Source of the DNA: Alisma plantago-aquatica
Lineage: Eukaryota; Streptophyta; Magnoliopsida; Alismatales; Alismataceae
DNA length: 64,000 nt
NCBI GenBank assembly: GCA_963693085.1
Contig: OY856413.1
Location: forward strand, 541,398,379-541,462,378
Reading direction: 5' to 3'
Both the position numbers and the translations under genes were made by a program. Of the stretch, positions 49,470 through 60,207 are shown piece by piece (position 1 is the stretch's first letter; every line of letters starts with the position of its first letter). Below the pieces are notes generated by a model. The model saw only the letters and a list, made by a program, of their open reading frames with translations. It was not told the origin of the DNA and did no database searches.

Positions 49470-49844
49470 TGTTACGACCCCATCTGAGCTTAATTGGTAA
49501 ACTAGGGTTTACCTAGACAATTGCAAAGATTAATTAGAATAATCATTCTTGAAATCTAATTAATGACGATAACACAATTAGGATGTTTTAACTATGATAA
49601 GAAGTCTAATGTTCTTTTGTCTTGAGAATTAGGGTTTGAGAAGCATAAACCCTAATCGGCCCAAAATTAGGGTTTTGATAATGCTTGAATACAGAATTTG
49701 ATAAGTGGAATGTCTCACTAAATAATTTTTAGTATTTTATATATAACTCTGATTTACTTCAAATTTGGATATGATTTATATATATAAAATGTGAACAATA
49801 TTGGAAAATATTAGAATTTTTGAAGAATGCTCTGACCTGTTTGT

Positions 49845-49867
49845 CGGCCGAGTTTCAAACTCGACCG
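49845..49867. repeat. LTR hairpin 1
   Basis: CGGCCGAGTTT and AAACTCGACCG face each other around a single central C, with one mismatch in an 11-bp stem. Repeated at 55830-55852. Confidence 0.9.
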
Positions 49868-50032
49868 ATCACATTTCCAGAATTTTACAGCAGTGTGGTA
49901 ATTGAATTTTATCTTTTTATTGGTATATCCAATTGATCTCAGATTTTAACAGTATTTGATAAATACAATTTTAGACACTCTGTTAAATTGGCGTAATTTT
50001 TGGATGACTTTTGAATCCCTACAGTAAGGGTG

Positions 50033-50065
50033 TCGGTCGAGTTTGTGCAGGACAAACTCGGCCGA
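50033..50065. repeat. LTR hairpin 2
   Basis: TCGGTCGAGTTTGT and ACAAACTCGGCCGA form a 14-bp stem with one mismatch and a 5-base loop. Repeated at 56018-56050. Confidence 0.9.
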
Positions 50066-50263
50066 ATATATTGCTGACTGCAATATAGCAGTGCACTGTT
50101 AGATTTTTAATTAATTATTGGTAACTCCAAATGATCTCAAATTTTAACTGAAGCTTTATAGATCAATTATAAACAACGTGCTAAATTCCCATAATTGTTG
50201 GAGGATGTTTGATCTCTGAAATAAACGAATTACAGTAACTTTTGTATAACTGAATATTCAGCC

Positions 50264-50270
50264 TATATAA
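50264..50270 (+). promoter_or_regulatory. Nested element LTR TATA box
   Basis: CCTATATAATT about 200 bp downstream of the second hairpin; a CT-rich, leader-like stretch follows at 50340-50400. The copy in the other LTR is at 56249. Confidence 0.45.
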
Positions 50271-52756
50271 TTAAAGTTAAGTGTTGGGTCAATATGCAAT
50301 TGACCCAAGCAGCTCAATTGACTTATATGAACGACCACACACACAAGCATCTCTCATTCTTCGTCATTCATTCCAGAGAAACGAGCTTCTAGAGAGAGAG
50401 GGAGAATTAGGGCTTGAGTGAAGAAAGTGGGGGAATTGCTGAATTAGGGTTTTGCGATTCCAGGAAGGGTGAAATCAAGTAAGTTCGGATTCCTTGCATA
50501 TACTTTTATGGTGGATCTTCTCTCTTATGTCAAGATTCCGTCCATGCTCTGATTTGATCCAAGAGGATGTCGAAATTCCCTCTTTTCTCACCCTTTCTTC
50601 ATAATCCCTCTTTTTCTAGGTTTCCGAGTTGAATGAAAGAGGAATTGGGAGATTTGCTAGGGTTTTGATGGGAATTCGAGATTTCCCTGAGTGGAGCTGC
50701 AGGTTTAAGGTGTTTTCACACCTTAGGGTGAGTGGGTTCTTCCTTCAAACATTCTAATGCACGAATTTGATTATAACATCCAAATCCCTAAATGCTTAGC
50801 ATGTGAATTCTAAATCCTGAAATGTCTATTTGATTTAAGTTATTGAAAATTGATATGATATGAATTCCTTCTCTGTTTGAATGACTCCTAAATGGTAAAT
50901 TCATATCAGATACGTATACAACACTTCCTAGTGAGGATGCTTTTAGATTTATATCAATTGATGTAACTAGGGTTTGACCTAATTGAGATATCGCTAAAGT
51001 TTCAACCTGATTGAAAAGGACTAGTAATCCTATATGTGGTTAGGATGTACCACATGGGTCATTTTAATTGAATTCTGTTCTTGATACATGATAGTTCAGT
51101 GAATGGTATGAAACCCTAAATTTAGTTAAATTCCATGGTTTCATGTCTGTATTGATTGTATACGATTTGTTGGGTACAATCTTTATTTAGTGAATGGTTA
51201 TATCTTATGAAATCCTTATAAGAGCTATGTGGCAAGTGAATGAGGTAAATGAAAAGGGGAATGTGGAAAATGCAACCCTAAGAGTAGGGTGTTGGCATGA
51301 GATGAATGAATAAGGCAAATGAAACCCTAAGGATAGGGTGTTCAATGAATCATGCTATGGTAATATGAAAGGTCTCGATATGAGATGTGGTGATGCTTAA
51401 CTGTTGAATTGTATGTTTCTAGTGCATTTAACTTTATATGCTTGTTCTCTCTGAAATGATATCTACATACTGAAGGACTTCTTATATTTCAATATATATC
51501 TTGTAAATTGCAGGTGATGAGATATGACATGCCCTAGAAAGGAATGTTAGTGAGATATGATATATGTTGAATACATGAGTTTTGACGTTGCTATGTGATA
51601 TTTCTGTTAAATTGTTTATTGTTAATCAAGTATAGACTTAGATGCCCTAACACCGTAGAACCCCTAACATGTGTCTGCGATTTAGGGGTGAAACTCGTGT
51701 TGCAACATCATCCGTGCGTGTGTCGCGGACAAACGAGGAAAGAGAAAGAGGGCAGTGTCTAACAACAATTGTGCTTGTGTCACAATGGCACTGCGGTTTC
51801 ACCAGAAAACTTGGTTATCTAACACCATTCGTGCTTGTGTCGCGAAGGTAACCCTGTGACACTCCGCCTGTGTGCTCAGGTTGAAGGAGGGGTCGAGAGA
51901 GAGCACTCAGAGTAGTGCATTGAGGCCAGAGAGCCTGTGGTCCTGTGGCAGAACAGGGCTGGCGTCAGATTCAGCATCCCCCGGGTGTGTCGCTGAGTCT
52001 TGTACGGTGGGGCCGTAGCATGAATTTGCTGCGGATCTTTATATGCAGAGTACACTGCATATATTTAGGGCATAATAATAAATTAATAAATAATCATATA
52101 GGATCACAGTAAATTTATATAACTGTTTAATTACTTGAAATACCTGATGATGCTTAGAAATGTGCTATTTCAATATTATTGTTTTAGAACTGCTCAGTGT
52201 AGTATTTATTGTTGATAAATTTCATATCGTTTAATTAAATTATATCTTTGATCACATTAGTGCATTAGTCTGTTTCCATGAAGTATTCATTCACTGAGCG
52301 AGTAGGCTCACCCCTCTACTCAAACCTTTTAGGGTTAATCGCGTGGACTTGAAGATGATCAGAGCATCAGTGTAGATCTGCCACAAGAGTCAAGTATGAG
52401 ATTAGTTGAGTCAGTCGGTCCTTGTCACTCTAGGTCCTATAGAAGAGATAAGAGAGAGAATTGTATATACGATGTGTAATGTTGTTCCACTTTGATATGT
52501 ATGCTAATTAACAAGTTTTATGAGCACAAGTTGTGAAAGACATCATGAATGTTTATATATGTACCTTTTCTGTTCAAGTTTGATTAGTAATGAAAATGTT
52601 CATATTCCTTGTTATGATGTTATGTGGTTCAATGCGATGAATCAAGAGTTTAAAAGAAAAGAAAAAGATAAGGGTGTTCTTGTGTTAAATATAAATCCTA
52701 TCTTACGCCCTAATCTCATGATTTGTTGGAAATTGTGAGATCGGGGTGTAACAACT

Positions 52757-52769
52757 TGGTATCAGAGCT
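52757..52769 (+). other. Primer-binding site, tRNA-Met type
   Basis: TGGTATCAGAGCT, three bases after the LTR end. Confidence 0.93.
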
Positions 52770-55440
52770 TAGGGTGAGTTGTCAAGGACCATTAAGTTAA
52801 TAAGTTAGAGTCCTATGTGTGGCAGATAGGAGATGTTTGATGTTAGCTTTGGGGATTTGAGTATTTGGATATCCTGGCCCGATATCTGAGTACTTGGATC
52901 AACCAGTACAAGCTACTCTATCTATTCTCTCACGTATACCCTGGCCAGGTATACAGTGGAAGAATGGGCTAGAGAGGAACCCTAGAAATGTTAGGGTTAG
53001 AGAATGAGAAAAGAAATAAGAATTAAGAGCATAAATGTAAAAGGAGACAGAAAATTACATTTCATAATGTTGTTTTTGTTGGAAATGTATAGAAATGCTC
53101 TTATATGTTTGAATTGAAATATTCAATACTTTGAAATATGAGTCTTTAATATCAGTTGTACACTATGCAATTGTAGCATTTATTGATTTCACTCTTTGTA
53201 ACAAGTAGACTAGAATTGACCTTTGAATGAGCTTTTGTTTCTATGGTTTTGCCCGCTGATTCGAGTGAAATTGACATCAGCAGGTCTGTTTAGGTTTTCA
53301 GTCTGTGTGCGGTTCGGCCGAGTTCGTGTTTTGGTCGGTCGAGTTCCTTGTTTAGGATTTCAAACAGTGTTTTGGTCGGCCGAGTTTGGTCTTGAATCGG
53401 CCGAGTTTCTTTGTAGGTAAACAAGTAGTGTTTCGATCGGCCGAGTTCCCCAGAGGATCGGCCGAGTTTCCTACTGATCGGCCGAAGTTGGTCGGCCGAG
53501 TTTCAGAATCTGGAAGGCGATCGGCCGAGTTCCAGAGTGATCGGCCGAGTTTTTGAGCTGTGAGTGGCAGTTCAGGAAGAATGTAATTCTTGTAGTTCTT
53601 GGCTTCAGGACTTCAGGTTTGGCCTGGTCCGGATTGGCAGGATGTGTTATTAGGATCTAATGAATCCTATCAATAGCATAATAAGAATAGAATTGGAATA
53701 ATTAGACCCACATCAGAATAAGAATGTACATACAGTAACATGTTGAAACATATGGCCAAGATCAGAACAACTAAGAATTAGTTCAAACTGATATCTGAGG
53801 TTCAACTTTGGGGTCTCAAATGTGAAACCCTTAATTGGGAATAATAGAACATGATATGAAGCTCATAATCAGTTTATTGGTTAATTTTGCATGAACTAAA
53901 CATATGAAATATAGAAGAGATATGTGAAATGTATGTATGTATGGTTCAAGATAACAAGAATCAATCATGAAGAATGAATCATAGAATAGAGTATAATGCT
54001 TTTATGAACTCTAAAGCAAAGGCTAAGTAGAAGAATAGGATTGAGCATTCAATAGGTCCATAGAAGTAAAGAGTCTTTAAAGGAGTAAAGGTAAAGAGGA
54101 TCATATGAACATGTAATTCATATTTCTAAGCAAAGGACATAGGTGTAGTTTAACGAATGAATAAGTCGTACAAAGGCAGACTGTATTCAGGAGAGAAAAA
54201 CTTGATTGAAAAGAGAAACTATGTTTGACTCATGCATGATCCACTTAATGTAAAAATGAAGAATATGTAATGTATTCAACATGAGTAAAAACTAATAGAA
54301 GGACTATTAAATTAGAATTAAAGATGACAAGTTAAAGAGTAGTATAGGGGAAGATGACTATGAAATGTAAGAAAGGGTTTGAAATATGATGGAGCAATTA
54401 TAAAATAAAGAGGTTGAGAGATTCAAACAAGTGCTAATTAATCAAATATCTCAGTTGATAATTAAGTAAATCTACATATGAGAATGTATTAGGGGATGTT
54501 TGATTACAAGTAATTCAAGTCTTAAAATCATCTTATCTTTCATATATTCCTTAATGAGAGAAAAGTGGGAATGAAAGGATAAGAGAAAATGAATCATACA
54601 TGGTGAATAACTACCTTGGTAGGGTCATCTGGTGATACGGTTTGGATGATGTCAGAACATATGGAGAGATACCCTAAAGAAGGTAGTCATACTTAATCAC
54701 TCATATTAATAGAAAGGGATGATAATCAGAGTGTCTGGATAAGTAACCCTAATGAGGTGTAGCTTGATATACCTAGCTCTAATATAACTGAGTGATGGTA
54801 ATTGAATATGATTAATACTTGAATGACTGATACAATTGTGAATTACCTTATTACTGTTGTTGAAACCCTAAAATGATATAATGTGATGGTTACACTTTGA
54901 ATTGTGTGTGGGCCCATAACCCACATGTCCCAGGATCGAAACAGGATAGTATGGAATGAGGTGGTAATGCTTCACCTCATGTATCCATGACCCAATGGGG
55001 ATGCCAAGAGTAGTATTGTGCAGTTGATTGTTGAATTTAGTCTTTTAATTCAAGACTGTTTTGCTATTTGAATAGCACTTGATTAAAGTTTAAAACAGTA
55101 TGGTGAACTTGCTTTTGTCATTTAAAGGTGATACAGAACAATAGAACTCTCTGAGCAACATAAGTTGAGATAGTTGTATCAGAGTATCAGAGTTGCACAG
55201 CGAAAGCGTGGTGGTTTATCTTTGCATTCTAGGTTTGACTGTGGCATAAAGAATTTGCTTGATATCATTGAGAACTATTTGATATATGTTGTGATTTAGT
55301 AAAGAATTAAAGGATATAATGTTGAAAACTACATTCAGGTATGAAATACAAGAATATGATGATATGGAAGGCTTTAGAAGCTTAGAATAACCTTGAATGT
55401 ATCTTTCTTGTAGGTTTATGTTTCGAGGACGAAACATTCT
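52770..55440 (+). other. Non-coding interior of nested element
   Basis: 2.7 kb with no ORF above 75 codons and no gag or pol similarity that I can see. It is AT-rich except for a GC-rich island at 53300-53570. The end carries GTTTCGAGGACGAAAC (55419-55434), a block usually found at the end of gypsy pol. Confidence 0.85.
53310..53560 (+). repeat. Cluster of ten TCGGCCGAGTT motifs
   Basis: Ten copies in about 240 bp, nearly all in the same orientation, with irregular 13-40 bp spacing, many preceded by GA. The CGGCCG core is itself a palindrome. Same family as the LTR hairpins. Confidence 0.93.
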
Positions 55441-55449
55441 AAGGGGGGT
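55441..55449 (+). other. Polypurine tract of nested element
   Basis: AAGGGGGGT followed by AGAGT and the 3' LTR. Confidence 0.88.
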
Positions 55450-55454
55450 AGAGT

Positions 55455-58400
55455 TGTTACGACCCCATCTGAGCTTAATTGGTAAACTAGGGTTTACCTA
55501 GACAATTGCAAAGATTAATTAGAATAATCATTCTTGAAATCTAATTAATGACGATAACACAATTAGGATGTTTTAACTATGATAAGAAGTCTAATGTTCT
55601 TTTGTCTTGAGAATTAGGGTTTGAGAAGCATAAACCCTAATCGGCCCAAAATTAGGGTTTTGATAATGCTTGAATACAGAATTTGATAAGTGGAATGTCT
55701 CACTAAATAATTTTTAGTATTTTATATATAACTCTGATTTACTTCAAATTTGGATATGATTTAGATATATAAAATGTGAACAATATTGGAAAATATTAGA
55801 ATTTTTGAAGAATGCTCTGACCTGTTTGTCGGCCGAGTTTCAAACTCGACCGATCACATTTCCAGAATTTTACAGCAGTGTGGTAATTGAATTTTATCTT
55901 TTTATTGGTATATCCAATTGATCTCAGATTTTAACAGTATTTGATAAATACAATTTTAGACACTCTGTTAAATTGGCGTAATTTTTGGATGACTTTTGAA
56001 TCCCTACAGTAAGGGTGTCGGTCGAGTTTGTGCAGGACAAACTCGGCCGAATATATTGCTGACTGCAATATAGCAGTGCACTGTTAGATTTTTAATTAAT
56101 TATTGGTAACTCCAAATGATCTCAAATTTTAACTGAAGCTTTATAGATCAATTATAAACAACGTTCTAAATTCCCATAATTGTTGGAGGATGTTTGATCT
56201 CTGAAATAAACGAATTACAGTAACTTTTGTATAACTGAATATTCAGCCTATATAATTAAAGTTAAGTGTTGGGTCAATATGCAATTGACCCAAGCAGCTC
56301 AATTGACTTATATGAACGACCACACACACAAGCAGCTCTCATTCTTCGTCATTCATTCCAGAGAAACGAGCTTCTAGAGAGAGAGGGAGAATTAGGGCTT
56401 GAGTGAAGAAAGTGGGGGAATTGCTGAATTAGGGTTTTGCGATTCCAGGAAGGGTGAAATCAAGTAAGTTCGGATTCCTTGCATATACTTTTATGGTGGA
56501 TCTTCTCTCTTATGTCAAGATTCCGTCCATGCTCTGATTTGATCCAAGAGGATGTCGAAATTCCCTCTTTTCTCACCCTTTCTTCATAATCCCTCTTTTT
56601 CTAGGTTTCCGAGTTGAATGAAAGAGGAATTGGGAGATTTGCTAGGGTTTTGATGGGAATTCGAGATTTCCCTGAGTGGAGCTGCAGGTTTAAGGTGTTT
56701 TCACACCTTAGGGTGAGTGGGTTCTTCCTTCAAACATTCTAATGCACGAATTTGATTATAACATCCAAATCCCTAAATGCTTAGCATGTGAATTCTAAAT
56801 CCTGAAATGTCTATTTGATTTAAGTTATTGAAAATTGATATGATATGAATTCCTTCTCTGTTTGAATGACTCCTAAATGGTAAATTCATATCAGATACGT
56901 ATACAACACTTCCTAGTGAGGATGCTTTTATATTTATATCAATTGATGTAACTAGGGTTTGACCTAATTGAGATATCGCTAAAGTTTCAACCTGATTGAA
57001 AAGGACTAGTAATCCTATATGTGGTTAGGATGTACCACATGGGTCATTTTAATTGAATTCTGTTCTTGATACATGATAGTTCAGTGAATGGTATGAAACC
57101 CTAAATTTAGTTAAATTCCATGGTTTCATGTCTGTATTGATTGTATACGATTTGTTGGGTACAATCTTTATTTAGTGAATGGTTATATCTTATGAAATCC
57201 TTATAAGAGCTATGTGGCAAGTGAATGAGGTAAATGAAAAGGGGAATGTGGCAAATGCAACCCTAAGAGTAGGGTGTTGGCATGAGATGAATGAATAAGG
57301 CAAATGAAACCCTAAGAATAGGGTGTTCAATGAATCATGCTATGGTAATATGAAAGGTCTCGATATGAGATGTGGTGATGCTTAACTGTTGAATTGTATG
57401 TTTCTAGTGCATTTAACTTTATATGCTTGTTCTCTCTGAAATGATATCTACATACTGAAGGACTTCTTATATTTCAATATATATCTTGTAAATTGCAGGT
57501 GATGAGATATGACATGCCCTAGAAAGGAATGTTAGTGAGATATGATATATGTTGAATACATGAGTTTTGACGTTGCTATGTGATATTTCTGTTAAATTGT
57601 TTATTGTTAATCAAGTATAGACTTAGATGCCCTAACACCGTAGAACCCCTAACATGTGTCTGCGATTTAGGGGTGAAACTCGTGTTGCAACATCATCCGT
57701 GCGTGTGTCGCGGACAAACGAGGAAAGAGAAAGAGGGCAGTGTCTAACAACAATTGTGCTTGTGTCACAATGGCACTGCGGTTTCACCAGAAAACTTGGT
57801 TATCTAACACCATTCGTGCTTGTGTCGCGAAGGTAACCCTGTGACACTCCGCCTGTGTGCTCAGGTTGAAGGAGGGGTCGAGAGAGAGCACTCAGAGTAG
57901 TGCATTGAGGCCAGAGAGCCTGTGGTCCTGTGGCAGAACAGGGCTGGCGTCAGATTCAGCATCCCCCGGGTGTGTCGCTGAGTCTTGTACGGTGGGGCCG
58001 TAGCATGAATTTGCTGCGGATCTTTATATGCAGAGTACACTGCATATATTTAGGGCATAATAATAAATGAATAAATAATCATATAGGATCACAGTAAATT
58101 TATATAACTGTTTAATTACTTGAAATACCTGATGATGCTTAGAAATGTGCTATTTCAATATTATTGTTTTAGAACTGCTCAGTGTAGTATTTATTGTTGA
58201 TAAATTTCATATCGTTTAATTAAATTATATCTTTGATCACATTAGTGCATTAGTCTGTTTCCATGAAGTATTCATTCACTGAGCGAGTAGGCTCACCCCT
58301 CTACTCAAACCTTTTAGGGTTAATCGCGTGGACTTGAAGATGATCAGAGCATCAGTGTAGATCTGCCACAAGAGTCAAGTATGAGATTAGTTGAGTCAGT

Positions 58401-58738
58401 CGGTCCTTGTCACTCTAGGTCCTATAGAAGAGATAAGAGAGAGAATTGTATATACGATGTGTAATGTTGTTCCACTTTGATATGTATGCTAATTAACAAG
58501 TTTTATGAGCACAAGTTGTGAAAGACATCATGAATGTTTATATATGTACCTTTTCTGTTCAAGTTTGATTAGTAATGAAAATGTTCATATTCCTTGTTAT
58601 GATGTTATGTGGTTCAATGCGATGAATCAAGAGTTTAAAAGAAAAGAAAAAGATAAGGGTGTTCTTGTGTTAAATATAAATCCTATCTTACGCCCTAATC
58701 TCATGATTTGTTGGAAATTGTGAGATCGGGGTGTAACA
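55455..58738 (+). repeat. 3' LTR of nested element
   Basis: 3284 bp, same length as the 5' copy. Differences noticed: one base each in the regions homologous to about 49775, 50165, 50335, 50945, 51265, 51330 and 52088. Confidence 0.95.
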
Positions 58739-58743
58739 GCATA

Positions 58744-60207
58744 TGTCCCAAAAGGACAGGTAAAAGTAGTTTTCTCTTGATCTTCCGGGTGGATTGGAAT
58801 TTGGTAAAATCCTGAATATCCATCAAGATAACAGAAAAAATTTTGGTGGGCGAGATGTTCGAGAACTTCATCCAAGAAGGGCAAGGGGAAATGATATTTC
58901 CTTGTTGCTTTATTAAGTTTTCTGTAATCTATGCACATTCTCCACCCAGTTACTGTTCTAGTAGGTACCAGTTCATTCTTATCATTAAGAACAACAGTGG
59001 TCCCCCCTTTTTTAGGGACCACCTGCACGGGGCTTACCCATTGGGAATCTGAGATTGGGTAGATGATACCTACCTTCATAAGTTTGAGAACCTCGATGCG
59101 AACTACCTCCTTGAGGTTAGGGTTCAACTTTCTTTGATGTTCCCTCGATGGTTTGAATTCTTCCACCATAGGCAATCTGTGCATGCATAAAGCTGGATTT
59201 ATACCAGTTAAGTCAGACATTTTATATCCGATAGCTTTCTTGTGTCTCTTTAGCTCATCAAGAAGTCTGTTTTCTTGGTCTTCTTCCAAAGTAGAGCTGA
59301 TAATTACTGGACAAAGTTTCTCGCTATCAAGGAAGACATGTTTGAGTCCTTCGGGTAAGGCCTTCAATTCAGGGGCCTTAGGTGGCTCGGTTGCTTCTAT
59401 AATGGTGACAGCCTTGAGTTCTTCAAAGGTGGCTGTTGGGGCTTCTTCATCTTTTTCTAAATATTGAAGGCATTGTTGCACTAGTTCATTTGCTGAAAAT
59501 TCTACTTCCTGGTTTGTCAAGGCACTTTCCAACTCATCGGAGGGTTCGGACATTTCTAACTGGGACATTTGATATATAGCATCTAAGAGAAAAACTTCCT
59601 CTTGAATGCTTGGTCCTTTCATGTTGTTAAGGACTCTGAATTGGAAAGCTTCCTTCCCAAGTCTTAGTATAATTGTTCCTGCTTCTACATCGATGAGTGC
59701 TCGGGCGGTATCTAGGAAAGGTCTTCCGAAGATTATCGGGTATCTTAGATCTTCTTGTATGTCCATAATAATGAAATCGCACGGGACATAAGAATTTGTT
59801 CCTATTCTTATGGGTATATCTTCAATAATTCCAAGGGGAGCAGTTATGGTAGAGTCGGCTAACTGAATCGTCATTGACGTAGGTAACAAATCAGTGAAGC
59901 CTAATCTTTTACACATAGAATAGGGAATACTGGATATACTTGCTCCTAGATCTGCTAATCCCTTTTTGCTAGAGCCATTTCCAATCGAACACTGAATACC
60001 GAAGGAACCTGGGTCCTTCTTTTTCTTTGGCATTTTGTTGAGCATAATATCTAAAGTGGTCTGAGCTAGTTTCACTGTTTCATGCTCTTCTGTCATATAT
60101 TTTCTCGACAGCAGGGTTTTCAGGTATTTGGCCCAAGCGGGCACTTCAGAAAGGGCATCTAGAAATGGGATATCGATATACAGTTTCTTCATAGCTTCTT
60201 TGAATTT
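58744..60207 (-). CDS. pol: Athila Pol, 5' part: protease and RT (first half)
   Basis: Reading leftward, in the same frame as gag after a TAG (60208-60210). The first ATG is at 60192. Protease: DLGASISSIPYSM with the catalytic Asp at residue 81 from that ATG (DLGA in place of the usual DT/SGA, as often in Athila). RT first half: EVVRIEVLKLMKVGIIYPIS, SQWVSPVQVVPKKGG, WRMCIDYRKLNKATRK and FFCYLDGYSGFYQIPI, ending at CPFGTYA where the nested LTR enters at 58738. The frame runs on about 30 codons into the LTR, which is not real coding. No other disabling change is seen. The polyprotein would be cut by its own protease. Confidence 0.9.

Larger units (their letters stand above)
49470..52753 (+). 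repeat. 5' LTR of nested element
   Basis: 3284 bp, TGTTACGACC to GTGTAACA. U3 has two hairpins built on CGGCCGAGTTT (49845-49867, 50033-50065), then a TATA-like box at 50264-50270. A 60-codon frame at 51669 is identical in both LTRs, which at this age is not evidence of coding. Confidence 0.95.
49470..58738 (+). mobile_element. Nested non-coding LTR element (LARD-like)
   Basis: 9269 bp with LTRs of 3284 bp each, an interior of 2701 bp without coding capacity, a tRNA-Met primer-binding site, a polypurine tract, and the gcata duplication. Large LTRs plus a non-coding interior that retains only replication signals is the definition of a LARD (large retrotransposon derivative). The LTRs differ at about seven sites by eye (roughly 0.2%), so it moved very recently and must have used proteins from another element. 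The GTTTCGAGGACGAAAC block before the polypurine tract and TGTTACGACCCC...GGGGTGTAACA ends point to a gypsy relative. Confidence 0.92.

Noticed and set aside
51669..51851. 60-codon ORF identical in both LARD LTRs
   Set aside because: The whole LTRs are about 99.8% identical, so identity carries no coding signal. No domain or homology is recognised.
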